From assembly GCF_012102705.1 (NCBI RefSeq), contig NZ_JAAVTA010000004.1:124001-188000 (forward strand): a stretch of DNA of 64,000 nucleotides. Direction: 5' to 3'. The notes under the pieces were generated by a model. The model saw only the letters and a list, made by a program, of their open reading frames with translations, ran no database searches and was not told the origin of the DNA. This stretch comes from Haematospirillum sp. H1815. GTDB taxonomy: Bacteria; Pseudomonadota; Alphaproteobacteria; Rhodospirillales; Rhodospirillaceae. The translations under genes were made by a program, and so were the position numbers. This document shows positions 54,841 through 62,799 of this stretch, in pieces. Position 1 is the stretch's first letter. Every line of letters starts with the position of its first letter.

Positions 54841-56081
54841 GCCAACACCACCGCGTTTGTAGCGTACGACAACGCCAGAAGAGCAAGGAGGCAAGCGATG
54901 CCATAAGGAGCACACAGCGGCAAACCAGCCATGCAGATACCGCCAGCACAGAGGGTTGCCAGAAGAACCCGTGCATTATCCTGCCTGGCACGCACAAAGA
55001 TACCCGCAGCGGCTGCCAGTGAAGCAGCCACCAGGTAGGTACAAGCCAGAACACCATCTGCCACGCCAATGCCATGGGCTGGCAACAGGACACGCAAGGA
55101 TCCTGGATCATCTCCGGCGAAACAAAGACCAATGCACCACAGACAGGATAATCCAGACAGGCTCGCTCCAAAGACAAGCGCACGTGCCTTGGCCAATCTT
55201 CTCTGTTCTTCACGCACCAGCCGGGCAAGGCGCGGCTGTAGATACCCTCCAAGGAATGCCATGCCTTGCAAGACAGGCATCATCAGAAGCTGAATCCGTC
55301 GCCAGTCGCCAGCTCCTTCCGGCCCGTGAAAAGCCGCAACAGCCAGCACAGGCCCTTGCTGCACCACCAAGGCAACAGGCAACGCGAGCACCAGACAAAT
55401 CCCCTTGCGCATATACCACGCCAACACACTCTTCAGCACACGCACGCGCAAAGGCGAAAAATGGGCCAGACATCCGATGCTCGTTATTGACAGAACCAGG
55501 ACCAGGTTATGCGGCGTAAGATCACCCGACAGAACAAGAATACAGGTGGCCAGTGGATACAGCCCCACCCAGATCCACACCTTTGGACCTGTGCAGATAC
55601 CAGCCTGCATAAGGCGGCGGTGCAGAAAAACAGTCGCCAGACCGGGGGAAAGAAAGAAACCGGAAACCGGCAGGGTAAGCCACTGCTTACCTGAAAACCC
55701 AACCATCAGGATACCAGGCAAGAATGCAGCAAGACCAAACCAACCGAAGATAGCCTGCAACATGCGTCCATGCGTGCGACCGCACCGCCCGCGCTGGCTG
55801 AAGGGATCCAGAAACACAGCGGTTAGAATCGAAACACCCACCCACATTCCCGACAGCAACAGGGCAAACCGCCCATGATCTTCTGGAGAAAGAACAGCAA
55901 CAGCCAGGACAGACAAGCCAAAGACAATACAGCCACTACAGACATGGAAAAGAATCGACTGCGGAAGAAGGGCTCCATGGCGCGAAAACGCAACGCGCAT
56001 AACGTGAAATGAATCCAGTAGAAATCTTTTGCGAAAGTTCAAACCGGAATGTTCATGCTTCGTCCATCCATATGAATTCAT
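54825..56081 (-). CDS. Wzx-like polysaccharide flippase
   Basis: Membrane protein of 418 aa with about ten to twelve hydrophobic segments, of the MATE-like polysaccharide transporter type that moves lipid-linked repeat units across the inner membrane. The first helix region is HVCSGCIVFGLSVLAVAVLS with the following SPEDHGRFALLLS, a pattern often seen in Wzx (helix, then E/D-G-x-F/Y). Either ATG 56081 or ATG 56000 may be the start; the upstream one sits in a perfect ATGAATTCAT palindrome. It heads the leftward operon and is divergent from the tyrosine-kinase gene. The sequence is divergent, so the call is moderate. Confidence 0.65.
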   Translation of the reverse strand: MNSYGWTKHEHSGLNFRKRFLLDSFHVMRVAFSRHGALLPQSILFHVCSGCIVFGLSVLAVAVLSPEDHGRFALLLSGMWVGVSILTAVFLDPFSQRGRCGRTHGRMLQAIFGWFGLAAFLPGILMVGFSGKQWLTLPVSGFFLSPGLATVFLHRRLMQAGICTGPKVWIWVGLYPLATCILVLSGDLTPHNLVLVLSITSIGCLAHFSPLRVRVLKSVLAWYMRKGICLVLALPVALVVQQGPVLAVAAFHGPEGAGDWRRIQLLMMPVLQGMAFLGGYLQPRLARLVREEQRRLAKARALVFGASLSGLSCLWCIGLCFAGDDPGSLRVLLPAHGIGVADGVLACTYLVAASLAAAAGIFVRARQDNARVLLATLCAGGICMAGLPLCAPYGIACLLALLALSYATNAVVLAWPWR

Positions 56082-56118
56082 TGTCTGTTATTCCGGCACA
56101 CACTGCTTCACCACGCAC

Positions 56119-56153
56119 TATCATTGTGATAACAGAACGGACCATTTTCTACT
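56119..56153 (+). promoter_or_regulatory. Candidate promoter and operator of the chain-length/kinase gene
   Basis: TTGTGA (56124-56129), an 18-bp spacer and TCTACT (56148-56153). The inverted repeat TATCA-TTG-TGATA (56119-56131) overlaps the -35, as a repressor site would. Both box matches are 4 of 6. Confidence 0.4.
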
Positions 56154-56168
56154 ACAGAGATGTAATGC

Positions 56169-58337
56169 GTGAGCGGTATTCAGGCAGCAGGACAACACAG
56201 GGATGATGGCGCACTCGACACCGTCCTGAGGCTTCTGTGGCGGCGACGGCGCACTGTCATCTCGCCTGCGCTTGCTCTGATGGCAATGACACTTATTGCA
56301 GGCGCGATCATGCCGCGGCATTATACCGCAACATCTGTCATCATGCTGGACCGGGGACAGCCGGAAAACGTAACAGGTGTCGCAGGTGTGAATCCTGCCT
56401 TGCCGCGCGAACCTGTCTCCATACTTGGGGAGATCGAGGTTCTGCGCTCTCCAGCGATTATCTCTGCCCTGATAAAGGCTGAAGATCTGGAAAACGACCC
56501 AGAGTTTGTTCCAGCCCTCGCATTATCAGAATCCACAGCATGGCTGAATGGATTCTTGGCCGCGCTGAAACCAGAACCCGATCCCATACCGTTAGGCGCA
56601 TCCCCAGCACTGCATGCCGTACGCAAGGCAATATCTATCAACCAAATGAACCGCGCCCTAGTTATCGGCATTTCTGTCAGCACGCGAGAGCCAAGCAAAT
56701 CAGCACGACTCTCCAATCGCCTGGTCGAGCTGTACCTGGAACATCAACGCCAAGCCAGGACAGAAGCCGTTATGTCGGTATCCAGCTTTCTCAATGATCG
56801 TCTGGAAACCCTGCGTCAGGCTGTCAACGACGCCGACGCCAAAGTCACCGCATTCCGGAGTACACATGGCCTTGGCCAGAACGGGGAGATTTCCTTGGCC
56901 GCACAGCAGCGCACAGATCTCAACAACCAACTGGTACAGGCCCGTACAACCCGGGTCAGTACGGAAGCGCGCCTGGAACGCCTACGCTTGGCGGCACACC
57001 ATGATGATCTGGAAAACATGCCTGATGTCCTGCTGTCTCCCACAGTACAGAATCTGAAAGCGCGAGAGGCGGAGCTCAGCCGCACGCTAGCTGATCTCAA
57101 TGCACGCTATGGAGAGAAACACCCCTATATCCGCGATACTAGGGCACAACTTGAAGATCTGCACCGGCGTATAACCGGCGAAGCTGTTACCATTTTACGC
57201 AGCATGGAAAATGAGGCATCGATTGCCCGTATCCGCGAACGCAGCCTGACAGCAGAGCTTCGGGATCTGGAAAACCAACGGCAGACAGAAGGCGAAGCCA
57301 TGATCCAGCTCAGGGAACTGGAACGGGAAGCCGAAACCAGTCGTGCCCTGTACCAAACGTTTCTGACGCGCATGAAGGAAACCGGCAGCCAGACCGGACT
57401 CGACATACCAGACACACGGGTTGTCTCCCGCGCTCCGGTTCCTGATCGTCCCGGCGGCACACCACGCGGTGTGCTGGTTATTGCATCCTTCTTTGTCGGC
57501 CTCCTCCCCGGCCTCGTCCTGGCCATTCTGGTCGAACGCTTGGATCGCAGGCTGCGCCACCCACGTGATATCCCCCAGAAGCTTGGCCTTCACCTGTCCG
57601 GACTGATGCCCCGCGAAACTGCAGCGCCACGCAATACCGTGCCACCGGGCAGCACAGCCGAAGAATTGCGGGCCCTGATCGCCCGGGTATGGCCAGCCGG
57701 TGATGCCCCTGGACCATCGATACTGGGGGTCACATCGACCCTGCCCGGCGAGGGCAAAACAACGCTGGTATACCGTCTTGGTCAGGTCCTTGCACGCAGC
57801 GGACGCAAGGTTCTGCTTGTTGACGCCGACCTGCGCCGCCCGGCCCTGACACTGCTGGCAACAGGCAACCCAGTGGATCCGGATCATTCTTCAGCACCAA
57901 ATCTGATGTCTGTTCTGGCGGGCACACAGTCTCCGGAAAGCAGCATTATCCGCTTGCAACAGAAAAGCCTGTTCCTTTTACCCGGCGCCATTGCCGGGGC
58001 CGTGGCTCCTGATCTGCTCGAAGGACCGGGCTTTATGAGCCTTCTCCGTTATATGCAGGACAATTTTGACATCGTACTTCTTGATGCGCCCCCCGTTATG
58101 CCGGTCGCAGATGCACGGGTTATGGCGCGCTTTTGCCAAACCATGCTGTTTGCCGTGCGCTGGGAAAGCACACCCAGCGACGCAATCCAGCAAGCCCTGG
58201 AATTGCTCGATGCCTCCGGTGCCGGTGTCCCCCTGATGGCTGTTATGACCATGATCGACCTGCGTAAACAGGCAACGTATGGCTATGGTGGGTACCGTAA
58301 GCATTATTCCGCCTATCAGGAATACTATGCATACTAG
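56169..58337 (+). CDS. Wzc-type chain-length regulator fused to a tyrosine autokinase
   Basis: A bacterial tyrosine kinase of 722 aa in one chain. The N-terminal Wzz domain has a first membrane helix (TVISPALALMAMTLIAGAIM) and periplasmic coiled coils (about 190-410). A second helix (GVLVIASFFVGLLPGLVLAI) precedes the cytoplasmic BY-kinase domain with Walker A STLPGEGKTT, Walker A' VLLVDADLRRP and Walker B IVLLDAPPV. The last 19 residues hold eight tyrosines, the autophosphorylation cluster. Start is a GTG. It controls polymer length and export with the Wzy and Wza proteins of the same locus. An unrecognised membrane protein is translationally coupled to its end. Confidence 0.92.
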   Translation: MSGIQAAGQHRDDGALDTVLRLLWRRRRTVISPALALMAMTLIAGAIMPRHYTATSVIMLDRGQPENVTGVAGVNPALPREPVSILGEIEVLRSPAIISALIKAEDLENDPEFVPALALSESTAWLNGFLAALKPEPDPIPLGASPALHAVRKAISINQMNRALVIGISVSTREPSKSARLSNRLVELYLEHQRQARTEAVMSVSSFLNDRLETLRQAVNDADAKVTAFRSTHGLGQNGEISLAAQQRTDLNNQLVQARTTRVSTEARLERLRLAAHHDDLENMPDVLLSPTVQNLKAREAELSRTLADLNARYGEKHPYIRDTRAQLEDLHRRITGEAVTILRSMENEASIARIRERSLTAELRDLENQRQTEGEAMIQLRELEREAETSRALYQTFLTRMKETGSQTGLDIPDTRVVSRAPVPDRPGGTPRGVLVIASFFVGLLPGLVLAILVERLDRRLRHPRDIPQKLGLHLSGLMPRETAAPRNTVPPGSTAEELRALIARVWPAGDAPGPSILGVTSTLPGEGKTTLVYRLGQVLARSGRKVLLVDADLRRPALTLLATGNPVDPDHSSAPNLMSVLAGTQSPESSIIRLQQKSLFLLPGAIAGAVAPDLLEGPGFMSLLRYMQDNFDIVLLDAPPVMPVADARVMARFCQTMLFAVRWESTPSDAIQQALELLDASGAGVPLMAVMTMIDLRKQATYGYGGYRKHYSAYQEYYAY

Positions 58338-58950
58338 GAAGAACCGCCTTCCTGCCATGATCTATGGGCTGATACTGCTGCTGGGTTCAACGATCATGAC
58401 GGTGGAATGGATCCTTGTCCTGCCCGGCTACAGCCTGATGGAGGACCTGTCCCGCAATCACTCTGTATCAAAATCACAGGCACGCCTTCTGGCAACTATG
58501 CCCGGCCATATTCCCGAGGCAGCGAGACAGCGCGCGGCCGGCCGTGCCCTGCTGGGACAGTGGGATCAGGCACAACAACAGCAGGAACAGTGGCTTGCCC
58601 TTTCCCCTGCCGATGCTTATGGATACCTGCGCCTGAGCATCATCGCCCGTATGGCAAAGGATATAGACACATCAACCCGCGCCTTGGAAATGGCTTTTGG
58701 AACTGGCCGTCACGAGCGGGAACTCATGCTGCCAAGACTGTTGGAAACCGTAGCCCAGTGGAACAGGCAAGAACATCCTGTACGGGACATGGCAGTGAAC
58801 GACCTTGCCATGCTATGGCGGTGGGATCGCCCTGGATTGACCCGATCCCTGCCCGTGAACAAGGCCTGGCCCCTGTACAGTCGCGCCTTATCGGGCACTG
58901 CGGCCTTTGCGGAAGCGATGGCCCTGCGTTCCACACCCCAAACCAAGTAA
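58327..58950 (+). CDS. Hypothetical membrane-anchored protein coupled to the tyrosine kinase
   Basis: A 207-aa protein with one N-terminal hydrophobic segment (MIYGLILLLGSTIMTVEWIL) and a periplasmic helical domain rich in Gln, Arg and Ala with a weak TPR-like rhythm (RALLGQWDQAQQQQEQWLAL). I recognise no family. The ATG at 58327 lies inside the kinase gene with AGGA 6 nt upstream, 11 nt overlapping its stop, so translation is coupled. The last 63 nt overlap the convergent Wzy-type gene. A role in polymer export or length control is a guess from position. Confidence 0.7.
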   Translation: MHTRKNRLPAMIYGLILLLGSTIMTVEWILVLPGYSLMEDLSRNHSVSKSQARLLATMPGHIPEAARQRAAGRALLGQWDQAQQQQEQWLALSPADAYGYLRLSIIARMAKDIDTSTRALEMAFGTGRHERELMLPRLLETVAQWNRQEHPVRDMAVNDLAMLWRWDRPGLTRSLPVNKAWPLYSRALSGTAAFAEAMALRSTPQTK

Positions 58951-60156
58951 CAGGGCAACCCATAGACTGTTGGCTGGAATTTGGGGAGCGAAATCAACCA
59001 GCCCCTGAACAGCAGCCAGAGCAAGAGCCGAAATCCCAACAGCCGGAGCCGGGTCAGTGCGTACAGCCCGGGCCTGACGCCAACAGATACGCGCCTGGCC
59101 AAGAACCACAAAAGCCAGAACCAGCAGGGCTGGTATCCCGATCTCGACCGCCAGCTCCAGATACATGTTGTGAGCCCGGTCCCAATGCTGGACCGTTGCG
59201 ATATCACGCCAGCTGGTAAAGATATGATCAAAACCACCCCCACCGACACCAGACCACCACTGGTCTGCTATTCCGCGTATAACACAGTCCCACACATGGA
59301 AACGGTCAACGTGGTCCAGATCTGTTGCGAGCCAGCGGTCCGTAACAACACGCCCGGACACCAAGATCAGAATCAGAAGAAGGGAAAGCATTCTTGCGCT
59401 GTCTTTATGCTGTGGTCGGCGCAACCAGACCAGTACCACCAAGGCAACAACCAAGGCTGCAAACCCGCCACGGCTCCCTGTCATCAACACAGCAACAAAG
59501 GGAACGGAAACCATGGCAAACCTGTATAGGCCCGACATACGATCCGCAGATCCCAAAACCACCAGACAAACCAAGCCAAAGAAGCAAGCCGCGGCATTAC
59601 GGTTTATAAACGGACCTGTCAGCACCCCGGTATAAGCTTCCTTCTCCCACAGGACCAACAACCGTCCCGGCAACAGCGTTTCAAGAAGAATGGAGACAAG
59701 AGCCCAGATCAGGCCACCTACAGCCATACCACGCAGCACCCGCACGGCACCGTCAGCTGTATCACGGGCCAAGACAAACCCGAGAAAGAAAACGCCACCA
59801 AGAGAAGCCAGACGCAGTGCATGCTCAACCGCCGTCAAAGGCTGCACGGCCAACGGCACCAGAGAACCCATCACAGGGTAGCTTACAACAGCACCAGGCC
59901 AGATCGGCAAGGCCTGCAGCAGCATCCACGCCAGAACACCCGAGAAAAGAAATAAGGAATGCTGCAGACGCACCGGGACGTCACGGCGTGCAAGAACTGC
60001 CATCATGCCGGCACCGGCGATGATTCCCGGCAAGTGCCAAACCCAGGGACGATTGCTACCAAAAGGAAGCGGTACCCACAGGGCAAGACCCACCAGAACG
60101 GATGGCAGCCACACATGCCACCCCGGAGGATGATCAGAAAAATCTCTGGTGAACAT
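58888..60156 (-). CDS. O-antigen ligase/polymerase-family membrane protein (Wzy_C)
   Basis: Membrane protein of 422 aa with about ten hydrophobic segments and clear Wzy_C features: GPFINRNAAACFFGLVCLVV, LMTGSRGGFAALVVALVVLV, then a periplasmic loop with GVGGGGFDHIF and the RAHNMYLELAVEIGIPALL motif (the His is characteristic). This is a better match to the ligase/polymerase family than the one at 53482. The start overlaps the Wza-type gene by 23 nt. It is last in the leftward operon that also encodes the outer-membrane components, so polymerase of an exported polysaccharide is the favoured role. Confidence 0.85.
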   Translation of the reverse strand: MFTRDFSDHPPGWHVWLPSVLVGLALWVPLPFGSNRPWVWHLPGIIAGAGMMAVLARRDVPVRLQHSLFLFSGVLAWMLLQALPIWPGAVVSYPVMGSLVPLAVQPLTAVEHALRLASLGGVFFLGFVLARDTADGAVRVLRGMAVGGLIWALVSILLETLLPGRLLVLWEKEAYTGVLTGPFINRNAAACFFGLVCLVVLGSADRMSGLYRFAMVSVPFVAVLMTGSRGGFAALVVALVVLVWLRRPQHKDSARMLSLLLILILVSGRVVTDRWLATDLDHVDRFHVWDCVIRGIADQWWSGVGGGGFDHIFTSWRDIATVQHWDRAHNMYLELAVEIGIPALLVLAFVVLGQARICWRQARAVRTDPAPAVGISALALAAVQGLVDFAPQIPANSLWVALLLGLGCGTQGHRFRKGRSAR

Positions 60157-60646
60157 GAATGATGTCTCCGGGCTGAACCGGCACCGTCAAGGAAACTCTC
60201 CGGATTTTGGCATCATCACGGCGAATGCTGATATCATCCTCGTCCGCGCGGTAGGTAAAGCCACCGCCCAAGGCAACCGCTCCCATAACAGACAGCCCGC
60301 TGGCCCATGGATAGGCGCCCGGTTTTTGTACTTCTCCCAGAATGTAGAATGGACGATGGGTTGTGACCTCAAGCGCCACATTGGGTTGACGCAACCACCC
60401 GTCTGCCAAACGACTGACCAATGTTTCCTCTGCTTCCTTAAGGCTCAGTCCGCCCAGCGCAACAAACCCGAGCAGAGGCATCGCCAAGCGCCCGTCGCTA
60501 TCCAGCGAGAATGTCCCGGAAAGATTCTCTTCACCAAAAACCGTTACGCGCACCGTATCGCCCGGCCCCAGACGGAACATATCGGTTGCCGTGACATGAA
60601 CAGGCATCAGACATATCAGCGCCAAAAGAACGACAAGCCATCGCAT
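60134..60646 (-). CDS. Minimal Wza-type polysaccharide export protein
   Basis: Secreted 170-aa export protein. Residues 1-20 form a signal peptide (MRWLVVLLALICLMPVHVTA) without a lipobox. The poly_export domain has RLGPGDTVRVTVFGEENLSG and DGRLAMPLLGFVALGGLSL; a single SLBB-like domain contains PFYILGEVQKPGAYPWASGL. It lacks the second and third SLBB domains and the C-terminal membrane helix of Wza, as in short BexD/ExoF-like forms. TAATG overlap with the upstream beta-barrel gene suggests that the barrel serves as its outer-membrane partner. Confidence 0.9.
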   Translation of the reverse strand: MRWLVVLLALICLMPVHVTATDMFRLGPGDTVRVTVFGEENLSGTFSLDSDGRLAMPLLGFVALGGLSLKEAEETLVSRLADGWLRQPNVALEVTTHRPFYILGEVQKPGAYPWASGLSVMGAVALGGGFTYRADEDDISIRRDDAKIRRVSLTVPVQPGDIIHVHQRFF

Positions 60647-61953
60647 TATAAACGTACCCCCACACGCGTGGACAAACGGAGCCGTTGGTAGCTGTACTCC
60701 GGCAGAGATGATGCTTGGTCGTCATCCCGGACATTAAGGCTGAGATACCAGTGTGGCCCGAAAGCAAAGCGCGCCTCAGCCTCTATGCTTTGGAGGACAT
60801 CGCGCCTCTCGCGGCCGAACCAGGACAGCCACGGAGCGGCCTGCCAATCCGATGTCTGACGGGACACGCGCAGACCAATTTCCAGGTTGCGCAACATTTC
60901 ATGGCTGATACCAAACCTTGCCTCCTTGGACAGGGCACCGGCCCATCCATAAACAGCACCTTCACGGACCATGTGCTCATACAAACCAGACACTGTTGTC
61001 AGAGGTGTTGGCGCAAACACAAAGGAGGCCGATCGCACAGATCGGTTTACAGACGGAAAAATGGGGGACAACCAGTGAACCGAGGCACGCCCCGTCGTGA
61101 TTTCAGCAATCAGGCGTTCGTTGATATCCATCCCGATACCAATGAAGCGCCGCGCTTCACCAAAGCCGAACTCCATGCCATAAGGCTGACGCATGTCATT
61201 AATTGAATAGTGGCGATCTTCACCAACGAAAAGATCAAGCTGGTCAATAGGAGAAAACCCGGCACGATAAGAGGTACGCATGTCATACCGGTCCCGGTCA
61301 TCCTGTTCAAGCAAGCTGCCGTCGAACATTGTACCGTCATGATAATCATCACGCTGCACACTGCCCCCCACCATACTGAAGGCACGCACATGACGGATGA
61401 GAGCACGCGCCTCCGCCCGGTATATGTCAACAGCAACGGGCTCAGCCGCAGCACGTGGCCGAGAGGGATCTCCTGGCATCTCATAACGGCGGCGGGCAGA
61501 CAGTTCGCCAGTCATCCAGGAACGATCCCATGCCCTTCCGGTCAGGGATGTATAGGCACCCGCATTGTAACACGCACCGAAAGAACTGGACACAGGCTGC
61601 ACATACTCCAGCTCGCCGCCTGTTGTCAGCTGCCAGACATCAGGCCCTGCCCTGACCCTGACATCAACCGACGTCACAAGACTGGCAATACCATCAGCCT
61701 GTGAAGAGGAGCGGGACTGCGGATTGCTGTCCCACAACACGGCTTCATGCATACCAAGATCCAGGCGCATACCATGCCCCTCCCACCCCGGAGGCTGGTA
61801 AAGGCGCCGGCGTTCATCTGCCTCTTTCGCTGCTGTTGTTATGGCGGGAAGCCCGGAATGAGTCTTAAGGTCACCAATGCCGGCATGTGCCGGTACCAGC
61901 ACCAACAGCGGCATAACAAAAAGAAAAAAAGCTCGTAGCAACACACGTCTCAT
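60646..61953 (-). CDS. Outer-membrane beta-barrel protein of the polysaccharide locus
   Basis: A 435-aa protein with a signal peptide (FFLFVMPLLVLVPAHA, cleavage after AHA) and a C-terminal half of alternating hydrophobic strands ending in RLRLSTRVGVRL, the usual barrel end. Many Tyr, Arg and Asp alternate in strands such as GGELEYVQPVSSSFGA. It resembles the outer membrane beta-barrel proteins (BBP2/DUF2320 type) found in exopolysaccharide loci. It lies between the unknown secreted protein and the Wza-type gene with short overlaps on both sides (ATGA and TAATG), so it is a good candidate for the export pore. Confidence 0.8.
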   Translation of the reverse strand: MRRVLLRAFFLFVMPLLVLVPAHAGIGDLKTHSGLPAITTAAKEADERRRLYQPPGWEGHGMRLDLGMHEAVLWDSNPQSRSSSQADGIASLVTSVDVRVRAGPDVWQLTTGGELEYVQPVSSSFGACYNAGAYTSLTGRAWDRSWMTGELSARRRYEMPGDPSRPRAAAEPVAVDIYRAEARALIRHVRAFSMVGGSVQRDDYHDGTMFDGSLLEQDDRDRYDMRTSYRAGFSPIDQLDLFVGEDRHYSINDMRQPYGMEFGFGEARRFIGIGMDINERLIAEITTGRASVHWLSPIFPSVNRSVRSASFVFAPTPLTTVSGLYEHMVREGAVYGWAGALSKEARFGISHEMLRNLEIGLRVSRQTSDWQAAPWLSWFGRERRDVLQSIEAEARFAFGPHWYLSLNVRDDDQASSLPEYSYQRLRLSTRVGVRL

Positions 61954-62693
61954 GACGGGCTTGGCAAAAGGAAGGAGGGAACATGTGGCGACGGCAACAG
62001 AAATAATCTGTGCAGAAGCTCAAACCCCTCGTACGAACGTGATGGAGATGCATCACCACCCATACGAAGGTCATGATCACGCACCATGACCCGGCTTGGA
62101 TCCGGAATGTCCTGGATGCTGTCTGGTAAGGGATCCAGTGTTGCTTGCCTTATGACAAGCATGACACGGCGCAATGCTGCCATCCCATGTTTCATGGCTT
62201 TGTAATCGTCTGGCTGGTCCACCGGAACATCACGCAGGGCATAGACCGTGCCCCATGGACCAGCCTCCACCTTCCCCAAACGGGCAACAATGCGTTGGAG
62301 GACACGAACATCCGCATGCGGAGCTGCTGTACGAACTGCGGCCAGAACATCCGCCGTATGACGTCCTTCTGAGGCAGCAAGAGCAGCAGCCAGAACGGCT
62401 GCAGCCAAGCGGGCCTGCTGTTCGGGTAAGGCACGCATAACAGCAGCGCTGGAAACAGGAGCTGCCAGCCATGGTGCCAGACGCACAACCAACGCAACCA
62501 GGTCAGGCCCCAATTCAGGGGCCTGCTCCGATAATGTCAAGACAGAGTCCAGAACAGCCGTATCATCTCCGGACTCAAGAGCTTTCAGAACCCTCGTGTA
62601 CCCCGGCACAGGGGCAGAGCGAACCGATTGAACAGGAACGAACAGAAGGGAGACCAAACAAACAGCCTTCCAGAATCCCCTGTAACAAGACAC
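61950..62693 (-). CDS. Secreted alpha-helical protein, not recognised
   Basis: A 247-aa protein with a signal peptide (FWKAVCLVSLLFVPVQSVRS, cleavage near APVPG) and an Ala/Leu/Val-rich helical domain reminiscent of TPR or HEAT-like repeats (ALESGDDTAVLDSVLTLSEQ). The C-terminal 60 residues contain many charged residues and prolines. The start is a GTG at 62693. It is first in the leftward operon with the barrel, Wza-type and Wzy-type genes and overlaps the barrel start by 4 nt. A predicted promoter lies about 35 bp upstream. The function is unknown. Confidence 0.7.
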   Translation of the reverse strand: MSCYRGFWKAVCLVSLLFVPVQSVRSAPVPGYTRVLKALESGDDTAVLDSVLTLSEQAPELGPDLVALVVRLAPWLAAPVSSAAVMRALPEQQARLAAAVLAAALAASEGRHTADVLAAVRTAAPHADVRVLQRIVARLGKVEAGPWGTVYALRDVPVDQPDDYKAMKHGMAALRRVMLVIRQATLDPLPDSIQDIPDPSRVMVRDHDLRMGGDASPSRSYEGFELLHRLFLLPSPHVPSFLLPSPS

Positions 62694-62727
62694 AGCGCAC
62701 TTGCCCCGGATACGTCACGAAATCCTA

Positions 62728-62757
62728 TTTATACAAAACACTCAACATAATATTCAA
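62728..62757 (-). promoter_or_regulatory. Predicted promoter of the export operon
   Basis: Leftward TTGAAT (62752-62757), an 18-bp spacer and TATAAA (62728-62733) in an AT-rich stretch that contrasts with the flanks. It would give a leader of about 30 nt. Confidence 0.6.
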
Positions 62758-62799
62758 TCAAAAGAGATAACCTGCATCATAAAACGGTGAGGTCAGAGG

